DNA from: Amphibalanus amphitrite
Lineage: Eukaryota > Arthropoda > Thecostraca > Balanomorpha > Balanidae
Assembly (NCBI RefSeq): GCF_019059575.1
Contig: NW_024881704.1
Coordinates: 372,001 to 436,000, forward strand
Direction: 5' to 3'
Length of the DNA: 64,000 nucleotides
Shown: positions 1 through 13,130 of the stretch, one piece after another
Numbering within the stretch: the first letter of the stretch is position 1
How the letters are laid out: each line of letters begins with the position of its first letter
Notes under the pieces: generated by a model
Seen by the model: only the letters and a program-made list of their open reading frames with translations
What the model was told of the DNA's origin: nothing
Database searches by the model: none
Position numbers and translations under genes: made by a program

Positions 1-1
1 A

Positions 2-144
2 TTACTGACCGGGCCGACGAAATTATTTGGAAACGAGGTTTGCAAAATTGACGTAGGCCCGAGTGCGAAGCACGAGGGCCGGAGTCAAATTTTGCAAACA
101 GAGTTTCCAAATAATTTCGTACGGCTGAGGTCAGAGGTCAGTAA
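2..144. mobile_element. Foldback (palindromic) MITE
   Basis: The segment is almost entirely palindromic. The outer 9 bp TTACTGACC at 2-10 is mirrored by GGTCAGTAA at 136-144. The inner arm CGAAATTATTTGGAAAC at 18-34 is mirrored exactly at 103-119, and GTTTGCAAAATTGAC is mirrored by GTCAAATTTTGCAAAC just inside. The loop has the form GCCCGAG..CGAGGGC. No reading frame is present. The architecture is that of a short non-autonomous DNA transposon. The superfamily is not assignable because the left flank is cut by the window edge. Confidence 0.7.
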
Positions 145-2146
<2,002 letters not shown>

Positions 2147-3567
2147 ATTGAGGGGGAGAGAAAGACTGGCAAGCGATTAAAAAAAAAAAACATTTGGGGT
2201 TTCGTCCAATCACTTTGCATATCGGCTTGATGGGCACAACTTTGTCATGGTAAAGATCGATTCAATTTTTGGAAAGCGAGAACAATGCACCGGACGGTAA
2301 TTTCGTCAGAAATGCATAAAATAGCTAACTTCCACATCCGTATTATGGTTCCAAAAATAGAGCAAAGTAAACAAAAGGTCGCCGAAATATAAGCATGGGT
2401 GATTGGCGACCCATCAGACGATAGTCTGCCTCCTTGACGAAAGTCGATTAATCGATTTGCACTAAATATCTCACGATGACCTGTTAACCGATCATCAAAA
2501 CAGATCCAAGTGGCGTGATGCGACGTGGGGGAGCGATGAACGTTTATTTACAGCAACATTCACGGACACCTACGTCATCACAGAACATCAGTAATCTGAG
2601 TCGGACAGAGACCCTTCATCTTTTTCCACGGAATATTGCATGTAACATAAGTGTGCATCAATGGGAGCTATGCGTGTCGCTCCCATTGATTTTTCAATTG
2701 GACATGTAGGTATAGTGTTTTTAAGTGAATTTAAGAGAAACACTGATAGAGAATCGCCGTAATATAAAAGCGTTCCTTTCAGTTTTAGAGTTTTTTGAAA
2801 AGTAGAAAAGATTAAAGGATGAAATTATAGGTGCTAATAGGTGTTAGTGTGAATAGGCAATCACGAAAAAAGGAACAAAATTCAAAAAAAAAACATTCCT
2901 TTAATTGTCAGCGGGTTTGAATGACGCGTCACGTCTGATCAAGGATTATAAATCTTATGTGCTTCGCATTGCACGTTGTTGCGCTGACTGTTTTTATTTC
3001 GAAGTTACGTGCTATAAATTAGCCACTTGACAACCACATGCACTAAAGCTTGTAAGCTTGTAGTAGTCGTATGTTTTGCTAGTAACAGTTCCACTCAGCT
3101 TGTCATTGGGAAAGGGTTGCAGCTGGCACATATATCTGTGAGTAATTTATCGATGGGTCTTCACTTGGTCATAACAAACGTGAGGTTACTTATAAATTAT
3201 TATGAGGTTATTATGAGGTTATTATGAGGTTACTTATTTACTTCTAACCTTGCCTAGTGAAGTTTACAGTGAAATCAATGCTTTCGTGTGTAAAAATTAA
3301 GTTAAAAAAACAATTGTCAATAAAAACATAAATACAGATCGTTCATGACGTTTAGAGTAGATAGAACATGCAGGAATGAAAACCTTTGACCGATTGTCTT
3401 TCCCTGTCCTCAAATTTGCTTCAGTTTTCTTTCTTCAAGCTATCACTTGTCTGTTTGTTAGAATGTATCGGTCCACCAAAGCCCAGCGTGACCCTCAGTT
3501 TCAGCTTTCGACATAAATGTCATAACTTCCTGTCACAGCACGTGTAAATTCGCAGCCCCAGCGTTTA
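2147..3567. other. Intergenic, AT-rich
   Basis: No gene is visible. The only structure is a small tandem repeat at about 3196-3232, three copies of an 11-bp unit containing TGAGGTTATTA, and a few A-runs. Confidence 0.5.
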
Positions 3568-3929
3568 TGTTCGGAACACGCATTCTCGGGTAAACACCAC
3601 GGCTCAGTTAACTAATGTATTATCCATGCACATCGGCTCATTACACGCTAATACACTGACCGCCCATCAGGCCGGACCAACTGTCCGCCAGCGCTCCCCT
3701 GGGCGAGCCAACCGCTCAGCCCCGAGCTCCACCCGCCGAGCGCACCCTTGAGCGCACCGCTCAGCGTCTGCCGCCGCCGGCGATGCACCGCCTTATATAG
3801 GGGGGCTGGGCACCCGCCGACCAATCAGCGGCCGCCACGTCACCCACGTCACCAGCCGGCCGGGACTGCAGGTTGCAGCGCCGGCGCACGCTGCCGGCGG
3901 CCGATACGAACGGCCGCCGCTCCCCAACA
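3568..3929 (-). repeat. 3' LTR of gag-only element (short version)
   Basis: A 362-bp terminal repeat, TG..CA bounded. It matches both ends of the right LTR (6644 onward and up to 7694) but lacks the middle. At its junction it reads GCGCACCCTTGAGCGCACC, keeping CTTG from the far side of the missing block, which is more easily explained by a deletion here than by an insertion in the other copy. Confidence 0.85.
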
Positions 3930-4157
3930 CACACCCCCCCTACACAAGAGAGGTGTACGACCGCTCACATTTCTCAAGTATGTACAAAAACTTAAAACAA
4001 CAAAGACCACAATGCACCAAAACGACATAAACCGCGCACACACACTTAAAGTAAACTTAACAATACGTTCTCGAGCGCTCGACAAATCGACACGTATGCG
4101 CCGCCTCCCTCAACAATCGGGTCCACCGCACGCTCCGGTGCGTGCGATCCACACAGC

Positions 4158-6524
4158 TCACGAGCCCCCCGCCTCATACTGTCCAGGGGGGCGGCAGAGC
4201 CGCCCGTGCCGCACTCGGTACGGCGCGGGCGGGCCGAGGGCGGCGAGAGGCGTCTCGGGTCCCGCACCGCGATCCGGGTGATGCCGCGCGCACCACACGG
4301 CAGCCACCTCTCGTGGCAAACAGCACATTCGTTCACCATACGGTGTCAGGTGGTCGTGGTGCCCCATCTTGGCTTTACCGGCGCCGTCCCGCACTCGGTA
4401 GGTGGCTCCTCTTCCTTCTCTTCTTCCGTGGCCCCACGGGCACTTGTGCCGTAGGCCGAACTTTGACTGCCCTCCAGTTGCCGCTCGGAAGTCGCGCTCG
4501 TTACCGGCTTTGCGCTCGAAGGGGCGTGTGACCGGCTCGGTCTGCACCGGGGCCCTTGGAGGTGGGGTGGGCCTTTTCCGCCTCCCCGCTCGATCACTCT
4601 TACCTCCAAAGTCCAGGGCCCTGCCCCACTTTCCCAGCACCGAGGTGTTGCAAGGCGTCTGATGGCTGAGACGCTGTCGGACGTGATTGTTCGGTGGGAT
4701 TTCTTCTTGCGCCTTCTGCTTGCCGCTCCACTCCACCGGACTAGCGTCCCCTGCGTCGCCGTCGACGCCCGGACGGCTGATGGCGCGTGCTTCCCTGCCC
4801 GCCACCTCGCCAGCCGAGTTGACCTCGCCGCTGGTCTGGGCGGTCTGTCGGTCAGGTTGACCTGCGTTGCCGATGCTGGGCGACCCGCCCTCGCTTTGAC
4901 TCACGCTCTCAGCCTCTGACCCATTCGAGGTCACCGTGACCTCACCGTGACCACCGTGACCGCTGCTGAGCTGCCCGCCCCCGCATTGGCTCGTCCCGGA
5001 CCCGTCGCGCTCGACCGGGTCCCCGCATGGGGCCACTGGGGCTGGCCAGTGTCGCCACTTGTCGAACCCTGCTGACTTGAAGACGGCCCGAGCGGTGCAA
5101 GTCACCAGGGCCACTGCCCGCGCGCAAGCCTGTGAGCAGCGCCTCACCAAACCGGAGTTCGCGGTCCCCGGCTGCTCGTGATGCCCGCTTCCATCGAGCG
5201 GGGGTTGGGTTGTTGGCGGAGCCTCGCTGCCCGCCGGCTCTGACCTTACCGTGCACACGAACGACGGTGTGGTTCCCGGGGGCTGGCGTGACATGACCTC
5301 GGCGTCCCCGCGGGCGTGACCGCAGATGTGGGGGCACCCTTCCCACTGTCGTGTGGTGCTACTACCCCCCGTGTGTGTGGGCTGCCCCGCGGTGGGTGGA
5401 CCGTAGAGTGCAGGTGGGTCAGCCACCCTCCGCTGCCACTCACGGCCGCACTCCGCTGCCGGTGTGTCCCCCCGCTGCCAGTGACCCGCGTGCGCTGTGG
5501 GGCCCCCCATTGTCGGGCTGGCAGGCATGCCCACGGCCGCAGTCGCCGGGGCAGGCGGGCGTCCCGCCCATCGCTGACCCCCACGGCTGCACCCGCGACA
5601 GAAAGGCGTCCATCCGCCGGCCTCCTCAGACGGACCACGGGGGCACTCCGCCCACTCCAGGCCCGCCTGCTGATGACCGCGTGGGAAGGACCACCCCGCC
5701 TGCTCATTAGCATGTGCTTGCCGCGCTGGACAGTCGCGGACCAGGTGGTCATGGCTATTACAACGAAAACAACGGCGCCCAGTACCCCGCCTGTTTGGGT
5801 TCGGTGGCCCTCGTTGGGAGTTCCTCGCCCCTGTCCCGTGCCCCGTGCGGTAGGCGTCCCGCCTTCCCGCCGTCTCAAGGGCTTGCAGAGCGCGCTGCAG
5901 CTCTTCAATTAGCCTCTCCAGCGCGTCCAGCCGCGCAGTGCCGGGCGCGCCTCGGTCTTGCACCGCCAACGCCTCGCCCTCGCTGGGCGGGCGCATTGCT
6001 CGGAGTGCGTCCTGCTGCCGTTCGAATTTATCGGCGACCTTCACGGCTTCGATGAGGCTGGCCGGCTCCTTCGTCAGCACCCGCACCCGCAGCTGCTCCT
6101 CACGGAGGCCGCATACGAAGCGGCTGACGACGGTCGCTTCCACGGACGGGTCGCCGGCTCTCGCCCCTGGGTATGCCTCCCGGCCTGCCTGGCGTACCCT
6201 GTCGGCGAAATCGCGTGTCGCCTCACCGGGCTGCTGCCGGATGTTTGCCAGCTCAGCGTGCGCCTGCATCGCACTTTTCGCTGTGCCGAAACGGGCCTCC
6301 AGTGCAGCCACAGTTTGCTTGAGGTTGCTCTGGGCCTCCTCCGACAGCGAGGCGAAATAGTCAAGGGCGCCATCTTGCAGCAGGCTGACCAGGCCCTGCA
6401 GCCGATTCTCTTCGGAGAACGCGATCGTCTTCGCCCGGAACCGTCGGTACCACTGACCCCATGATTGTCCATCTTTCCCCGTGAAATTTTCAAAGTTAGA
6501 TAAAAGTAAAAGTTCTCTTTCCAT
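4158..6524 (-). CDS. Gag-like polyprotein of LTR element, 788 aa
   Basis: An ATG at 6524 opens a stop-free frame of 788 codons. Residues about 1-180 look like a retrotransposon capsid: a WGQWYRRFRAKT segment, alternating amphipathic helices, a QQPGEATRDFADRVRQAG stretch and an FVCGLREEQLR segment resemble the retrotrans_gag family. A short coiled stretch (about 195-220) and a basic linker lead to a CX2CX4HX4C zinc knuckle (CFRC..H..C) at about residues 252-266. The remaining 520 residues are Gly/Pro/Arg-rich with no recognised domain; part may be open only because the DNA is GC-rich. No DTG protease, YxDD polymerase or DDE integrase motif is present in any frame of the element. It probably forms RNA-binding particles and relies on polymerase from another element, which is inference from the architecture. 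Confidence 0.7.
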   Translation of the reverse strand: MERELLLLSNFENFTGKDGQSWGQWYRRFRAKTIAFSEENRLQGLVSLLQDGALDYFASLSEEAQSNLKQTVAALEARFGTAKSAMQAHAELANIRQQPGEATRDFADRVRQAGREAYPGARAGDPSVEATVVSRFVCGLREEQLRVRVLTKEPASLIEAVKVADKFERQQDALRAMRPPSEGEALAVQDRGAPGTARLDALERLIEELQRALQALETAGRRDAYRTGHGTGARNSQRGPPNPNRRGTGRRCFRCNSHDHLVRDCPARQAHANEQAGWSFPRGHQQAGLEWAECPRGPSEEAGGWTPFCRGCSRGGQRWAGRPPAPATAAVGMPASPTMGGPTAHAGHWQRGDTPAAECGREWQRRVADPPALYGPPTAGQPTHTGGSSTTRQWEGCPHICGHARGDAEVMSRQPPGTTPSFVCTVRSEPAGSEAPPTTQPPLDGSGHHEQPGTANSGLVRRCSQACARAVALVTCTARAVFKSAGFDKWRHWPAPVAPCGDPVERDGSGTSQCGGGQLSSGHGGHGEVTVTSNGSEAESVSQSEGGSPSIGNAGQPDRQTAQTSGEVNSAGEVAGREARAISRPGVDGDAGDASPVEWSGKQKAQEEIPPNNHVRQRLSHQTPCNTSVLGKWGRALDFGGKSDRAGRRKRPTPPPRAPVQTEPVTRPFERKAGNERDFRAATGGQSKFGLRHKCPWGHGRREGRGATYRVRDGAGKAKMGHHDHLTPYGERMCCLPREVAAVWCARHHPDRGAGPETPLAALGPPAPYRVRHGRLCRPPGQYEAGGS

Positions 6525-6643
6525 GTTACGTTACTCTACTGAGCCGATTCAAAATAAAATAGAAATAAAAATTTACTTTAAATGGTGCAACCCAACGAAT
6601 GCGTGCCCGCTAGTGTCCGAACCGTCCTACCGACCGCGCCAGT

Positions 6644-7694
6644 TGTTCGGAACACGCATTCTCGGGTAAACACCACGGCTCAGTTAACTAATGTATTATC
6701 CATGCACATCGGCTCATTACACGCTAATACACTGACCGCCCATCAGGCCGGACCAACTGTCCGCCAGCGCTCCCCTGGGCGAGCCAACCGCTCAGCCCCG
6801 AGCTCCACCGGAGTTCTATAGCCTTGGCTCCACCCGCCGAGCGCACCGACCCCCACCGGACACGATTTGGTAGCCGAGGTCTGTGACGTCAGCCGGGCGT
6901 GAAGTTTTCCCTTCACCATAGGCTTCACACACAAACTGGCCGAAGTTCATGCCAGGATAGCCCGGCTTGAAAGTGCAAAAATGATTAAATTTTGCCCTCA
7001 ATAGATTCCTTGCTTCATTTTATAACTAAACACGTCCGTTATTTGGCCTCAATGAAGTTAAAAAGTACTCAAAATCGAAGTTCAAGAAGATGCTGTCCGA
7101 GCACAATCTGGTAACATCACGTGACCTCTTTTAAGCAGAATGTATATGATTCAAGGATGTTTTTACACGATTGCTGCCTAAAACATCATAAATAATACGC
7201 TTGTAACATTTATTGCTTCTGTTTAAGTCATAACATTGCAAAACGCAAAGTTTATCATGGCAGTCACGTGACCAAAGGTATAGCAGGGGTTGGGACAAGC
7301 ACTCAAAGGATTTCAAGTTTTTTAATTAAATTATATAAATTTCATGATGAAATTGAAAGAATGTATTTTTTCCTAATGAAATACAAATTTTCGTATGTAA
7401 AATATTTTCCTTATGGGCGAAATTCTCCATATAAGAAATGTCAGTGACGTCACCAGGGCTTTACTCAAAACATCCGACCAACATCCGACCTACCTGTTTC
7501 TTATAGGTATCTTGGAGCGCACCGCTCAGCGTCTGCCGCCGCCGGCGATGCACCGCCTTATATAGGGGGGCTGGGCACCCGCCGACCAATCAGCGGCCGC
7601 CACGTCACCCACGTCACCAGCCGGCCGGGACTGCAGGTTGCAGCGCCGGCGCACGCTGCCGGCGGCCGATACGAACGGCCGCCGCTCCCCAACA
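6644..7694 (-). repeat. 5' LTR of gag-only element (long version)
   Basis: A 1051-bp copy of the terminal repeat. Relative to the left copy it holds a short duplication around 6810-6834 and an AT-richer 667-bp block at 6848-7514, bordered on each side by GAGCGCACC (6839-6847 and 7515-7523). The block has no terminal inverted repeats that I can see. It may be original LTR sequence lost from the other copy, or a later insertion with a 9-bp duplication. Confidence 0.8.
7556..7618 (-). promoter_or_regulatory. LTR core promoter (TATA, CCAAT, tandem TGACGTGG)
   Basis: Read on the minus strand, the LTR shows two tandem GTGACGTG motifs (7601-7617), then an inverted CCAAT box (7586-7590), then TATATAAGG (7556-7564), in the order expected of an RNA polymerase II promoter. 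The same set is present in the short LTR, with its TATA at 3791-3799. The orientation agrees with minus-strand transcription of the gag frame. Use as a promoter is inferred from the motifs. Confidence 0.55.
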
Positions 7695-10600
7695 TTTACA
7701 CGGCGATATCAACACCACCGTCCACTTTCATCGCACGCATCAATCGGCCGCTCTCGTCCCGGCCACCTCATTGCTACTCCGCTCCGCGTTCACACCGACC
7801 CCATCTGAGACGTCTGCGGCGCGGCTGCGGCCGATCCGGCGCTCACCACTCAGTCGAATACGACCTCCTCGGACCAGACCCGGCGCTGTTGTTCGATTCG
7901 ACGGGCGGCCGCCGTCAGTAACGACAAGCCAGACGGCGGCGACGGCGGCGGCGGGTGCGGCATTTGCAGCGCGAACAGCGGCGTTTAGTTTACATTGGCG
8001 CAGAACTGTAGGTCCGGCGTTGCTCCTAGAATAGCCACCGGGCTGTGGCCACACTGGGTCTGAGGCGATGAGCCGTGAACGGGTCATGTCGCGCGCACAA
8101 AGACAGGCTTTTGTCCAACAACGTGCCGCGACGGTTCAGCCTCACCCGACAGTGGGGCGACGTGCTGCGCACGAGGGGGTTGCGGCTGGCTTGCAGAGGT
8201 GTGGGAACGAGGTCTCAGCACAGGGGGTGAGGGAGAGCCAGCCGGGTTTAGCCGGCTCGGCCGATCGACGCGCCGCCCTGGATGGATAAGCTCAGTGTAA
8301 GCTGGGATAATGCTGCTGTTTTCACCAATGGATGGGCCCACCCAGTGCTGAGGGGAGGGGGGGGGGGTAAACTCCCGGATTTGAGAGGCCCCGCCGTGGC
8401 ACATTGTAGGGCAAGGACAACCGGGCGTTAGACCATCCAGTGCACGAGGGAATTACAGCATACCAAATCAATTGAATATGCAGCTAACTCTTACGGAGGA
8501 TCCGTAATTTCCGGTAAGGTGATGCGCATTGAGCACTCATGAAGCCTGATTGACAGCGAAATGTCAAGAGCAGTAGCATTAAGAGCGATGTGTTCCATTG
8601 TAATTCGAGCCGTAAACCCTAATGTATTGCTGGTCCCTTCCCGCCCCCCGCCCCCCCCCCCCCAAAAAAAAAAACTAGAGGAGCAGCAGATGCGTGCAAT
8701 ATCTACGTTGAACGAATCGGTCTATAAACGTGGCGAGTATGCGTGCTACGTTGAACGGTGGCACGCATACCCGTTTTGTGTTATTGGCTGGTCAACGTTA
8801 ATTGATAAAATAGACAAAAGAACTAAGAAGTGATATGCAGGATTTATTTCAATAAGGCATCGGTCCAGAATGGTTTATCTCCCCCTCTCCCCCCTCTCTC
8901 TCTCTCCCTTGCCCTCTCTCACTTTCCGCTCTTTCTACTCTTCCCTGCCCACCAACTCTTTTCCCACTTAAATTATATGTATATTCTATGATGTCTACCA
9001 CGCCCTCCCATATTGCAGTCCTATCAGTCCACTGAATAGAGTCAATACTTAGCGCTGACCTTTATCCCACCTCGCCCGGCTCCGACTGTATTCCTTGTGA
9101 GAACGGAGCGGCATTATAGGCCGTCTCTCGCTGAATACTGAGGTTCAGGAACGAGTGCAGACCGTGACACGACCCACGGGGCGCAGCGAATATTAACCAG
9201 ACCTGCCAATGCACCGGCTAAAAGCTACCGCGCCGCCGCGGGGCCTCTTTCCACATCAGTACAGATCAAGTCGTACAGTTTTCAGAGTAGGTTTCACCGC
9301 GATGGGCATACATGATGCCTGTGACTTCCAGGTACGGCGACTTAGCGATTGATCAGATCAGATCAAAGGATCAAACCAAAGCCTGAAAGGTTGTGGTAAT
9401 CCGTCCATCTGCCATGGCAGTGTCATGAAGATATGAACGTTCATTTTATATTTAGTTTGTTTGGAGGCAGTAATGAGTAAACATGACAAGTTAGCTTAAA
9501 TTGGCCGTGATGTAATCATGACAAGCAACGTTTGTTATTCCGTGCAACATTATAAGCACAAAAACATTTTTGCTCATACATACGCGCGTATAAGTTTACG
9601 CGTGTGCAAGGAATGCGAATCCACGCGCTGCGGGGTATTATGCTACATTGTTGATTAATTAAAACTAGACGGACCAGGTCACGAATCACGATACTATGTA
9701 GGGTTGATGGTCAATACAATCAACCAAGCTCAGCCATCACCAATGAATAAATCCAGACCGTGTCTATCGCGCAATTTGCTTCCAGACATCATGATCGACA
9801 GAGAGCGGCATTTGCCGTCAAACTTCAGACTCGGCGCGGGCACCGACTGGCTGAAGAGTTGCCGAGTGAAGCGGCTCTCATGCGCGACTCCCGACGGATC
9901 AGGTAACTTCCCGGGACTGGGGTCGCTCAGCGCGCCACTCAGGGACGGCTCGGCCCACACACGGGACGTGCCGAGGTGTTCCAGAGGTCTGCCAGAGCGA
10001 CAGACAGTCTACCCGACAGCCGCCGACAAAATGGATTCACCGAAACCCTCTCTGTCGGCCGACTGGTGAGCGCTCAAGTTTCCACTTTGAAAACAGCAGC
10101 TAATGAGTTAAGAGCTACCGGTAAGAATTTTCATGAGCGTGTTGCAAATGTTTTCTCAAGAGAGGGAGCCGTGCTTTTTAAGTTGCACCTCAAAACGCCC
10201 GAACTTTCTGAGCGGTTTGGAACTGCTAACAACAGCCTCTGAACTGAAAACAAGTGCATTTACGGCAGCTGGGACGAGCCGCATTCGAGGCGTGGTCTTA
10301 CCGAGTTCTCTGCGACCGTCTAAGCGAGCCAGTCCGATGGACCACTTCCCGAAACTCCAGCTGCAAACCGCCACCACACGGCAAAATTCCAACAAACACG
10401 TCCAGCATTTCGAGCCTGGTTAGGCAGTGGCGCGCTCGCGGAATGCCACATCAATTACTGGCGACGTTTGCAACTGTCAGCCGGTCAGCCGACCATGAAC
10501 AGCGCCCCGGGCAGCGCCCGTGTCACACAGTCACGTGATTGTCACGTGACCGCCGGTCACATGGGGGCGGAGCGGGCCGCCAGAAAACAACCGACCGACC

Positions 10601-11144
10601 GGCGCCCGGCGCCTGGCGCCCGGTGCCAACTCCGCGGCGGCTAGACGCCTCAGTTGGAGCCAAGGTGGAATTCGGGTACAAATCAAGACGTAGAGACTGA
10701 ACACGACGGCTGTGACGTCAGAGGTGGGTCGGACGAGACAGCGGCGCCGTCGGCGGTGTCGGCGACTGTTTTGGAACCTCTCACCGACCCGGCAGCGGGC
10801 CGGTGGATTTCAGCAGAGAAAACAAAACGTAACTCTCCGCCTGACACCGACGTCCGGGAAGGCAACTGGCGACCGTTCCTACTGCTCTGAAAGTTAACAC
10901 CTCGTCTGTTTTTATTTACGACGAATGAACACGGCAGATGCATGGCACCAAAGGTATAACACTGGTTCAGCTTCCTTCAATATTGATAAAAATGCTGGCA
11001 GTTGAGAGCCCTGGCAACAGGACATACAATTAAATCGTTCGGGTCTTAAATGTTATTCACACTTGAATCCTTCAGGGAAAAGAATAAGGAGAACGTTGCA
11101 AGAAGTGTTGGGATAATACGCTGGATAGTGTCGCTGCTTGGGAG
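7695..11144. other. Intergenic with GC-rich patches
   Basis: No supported gene. Contents: a CpG-rich patch (about 7740-8100) with open frames on both strands that look compositional; poly(G) near 8350-8365; C-then-A homopolymers at 8651-8674; a C/T-rich tract at 8878-8925; and two CACGTG E-boxes close together with GC-rich sequence at about 10525-10620. An ATG at 10031 runs 12 codons into a GTGAGC donor-like site at 10066, too little to call an exon. Confidence 0.45.
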
Positions 11145-11152
11145 GTTTTGAC

Positions 11153-11495
11153 TAGAGTTGCAAAGTTTCCCCCAAAGGCTGCTACCGGCACCGCCCCGCC
11201 CCACAAATTTTTTTTGGGGATACCGGCATGCTACCACGCCCAAAGCAAAAACACCACCAAATTACCGGCATACTAAAAAACCTGCATTGTTATTCCAGTT
11301 TACCCCTACAAGAGATGCCACATTTTCCTCTTAGTGTCCAAAGTTTGAATCATATGCTAATAATTTTTTTTTTTTGTGCAAAACCAAAAATACCGGCATG
11401 CTACCGGCAAGACATGCCAGATACCACAAAAAAACCTGCGGTAGTGAAAAATTACCGGCATGCCGGTAATGCGGTAGGGAAACTTTGCAACTCTA
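11153..11495. mobile_element. hAT-type MITE with 8-bp target duplication
   Basis: A perfect 19-bp terminal inverted repeat, TAGAGTTGCAAAGTTTCCC, opens at 11153 and is mirrored to 11495. It is flanked on both sides by the identical octamer GTTTTGAC (11145-11152 and 11496-11503). An 8-bp duplication fitting nTnnnnAn is characteristic of the hAT superfamily. The 343-bp body has no coding frame but repeats ACCGGCATG-type motifs several times, in both orientations. It is non-autonomous; the perfect TIRs and duplication suggest a fairly recent insertion. Confidence 0.9.
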
Positions 11496-11503
11496 GTTTT
11501 GAC

Positions 11504-13113
11504 ATCTTCCTCACAATTCGACACACTAAGCACTTGCAACCACCTCGTCACACGTACTAAATCATCTTTGGATGTCGCCCGAAATTGAAACACGTTTCCT
11601 TGCCTTCTGGCTGGTAACGAGCATCATGGGACATTCGGCTGATTGAGGGGCCGACGGGCAGAGTGCAGGATAAATGGCATCCTGCGTCAGACGCCGGCTC
11701 TGCACCGCGAACCGTCCCCGGAAGTCGATAAATTACCTTTCATCTGCCAATAGTATGCGGGCGCCCTTGCGTCATGGGATGCAAATAAGGATATCTGCGG
11801 CGACTCGGTCCGCCAAAGGGTGCCTGCCGTGAGGCGCTAAGTGCCGTCCGTAATAGAGCGGTAATCAAGTGGTAATTGAGGGGTAGTCAAGTCATGATTT
11901 ACACCATGGTCAATGTCATGGGGATGTTTGGAAATCCCGACAATGATACAGTGGCTTTTATTGCCTCTAATTGGATAACATTAGCAAATATGAACATCTC
12001 GAACATCTCGACGGACACAAATGAGAGGATATAGGCAGCTGCCTGCTATAAACTGTGGAATATTCAATAATACTTTCGCTGATTCCTGGATGCCACCTGA
12101 ATAGCTCGAAGAATTTCATAACACACAAGCCATCTGAGGCTGCAGTAAATCTTCAAATAATAAGTGAAGCAATTTTGGCTGTCATGAACTGAATTATGAC
12201 GTGATTTATCAATATGTTCAAGGTAGCGCTGGCCGTCGAACAAAAGCCGAGGGCTGCAGAATCGGAATAAATATTGTCTAAAATGCCTTCAAACAAAACA
12301 CATCGGGATATTTACTCAAATGAGACCAAATCAAAGAAACAACAATCCCAGGACAGTAATCAATTTGCAGGAGAATTGGTCGGAGCCATAGGCTGGATTT
12401 CACTTGCCTTCATCGTGACCAAGAGATGCTTCGCGTTTTAGTGTGCATTAAAATAAAACGTCTATCGGCAGTTAAAATCTTACGTTCATAAATTCATCGA
12501 CACGATCGCTCTAAAATGTCGGCCGAAGGTGTTGTGAAGTGCAGAACATTGTTAGCTCCACTCACGAAACGGCTTCAGGCTCGGGCGAGTGCCTTTCGAG
12601 GGCGTCGATGAAGTCATATTCGCTCGTAAATAGCGGCGTATTAACGATGGGCCGATAGTTTGAACGACTCACTTCACGGGGCGGAGAGGACCGTTAACAA
12701 AGCGGACCTGCCCTTGGGGCCGCGTGAACACGCTCAGGTTTGATCCCCCGACACTGCTCTATATTGCGTCACGCAGATGCGGTATACCATCACATACAGG
12801 GATGTGATACCTTCGTCATCACGCTTCTTCTACGTCATACAACGGTCGCTGTAGCTCATCAATCGGATTAAACATTGGAGAATGACAATAGAGAGAGACG
12901 AATAATAGGCACCACTACAAAAAATGACGGTGGGTTTGACCACGGTCGTTAGGAGATGTCCATCACTCAGCTCGTTGCGGTGTTCCGAGTCCACGCTAAG
13001 CATCTGAATCCGGCCTTCCTGAGGCTGCCAAGACCTACCTCGGACAATGGTGGGGGAAATGCGATTTGCACATTTTTTCAGGTGTGCCTTATGCCACTCA
13101 GGCGCGGATAAGA
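11504..13113. other. Intergenic, nothing recognised
   Basis: Mixed-composition sequence with no long frame, no transposon termini and no RNA gene that I can identify. Confidence 0.5.
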
Positions 13114-13130
13114 CGCTACAGACGGTAGGC

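Larger units (their letters stand above)
3568..7694 (-). mobile_element. Gag-only (non-autonomous) LTR retrotransposon
   Basis: Two direct terminal repeats begin TGTTCGGAAC and end CCCCAACA (TG..CA): 3568-3929 on the left and 6644-7694 on the right. They flank 2.7 kb of internal DNA. A 4-bp direct repeat TTTA borders the element (3564-3567 and 7695-7698). The only long frame, minus strand 4158-6524, encodes a Gag with a zinc knuckle, so the 5' LTR is the right one. Two bases inside it the minus strand reads TGGCGCGGTCGG, a TGG-initial primer-binding-site candidate whose tRNA I cannot name. A short G-run lies just before the 3' LTR. There is no protease, reverse transcriptase or integrase and no room for one. 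The LTRs are unequal: the right one has an extra 667 bp (6848-7514) and a 25-bp duplication. Confidence 0.8.

Noticed and set aside
7740..8090. CpG-rich stretch with open frames on both strands
   Set aside because: Frames are compositional in GC-rich DNA; no splice sites, domains or start context favour either strand.
10031..10070. ATG with good context followed by a GTGAGC donor after 12 codons
   Set aside because: Short, no recognised peptide and no promoter beyond two E-boxes downstream; too weak to list as an exon.
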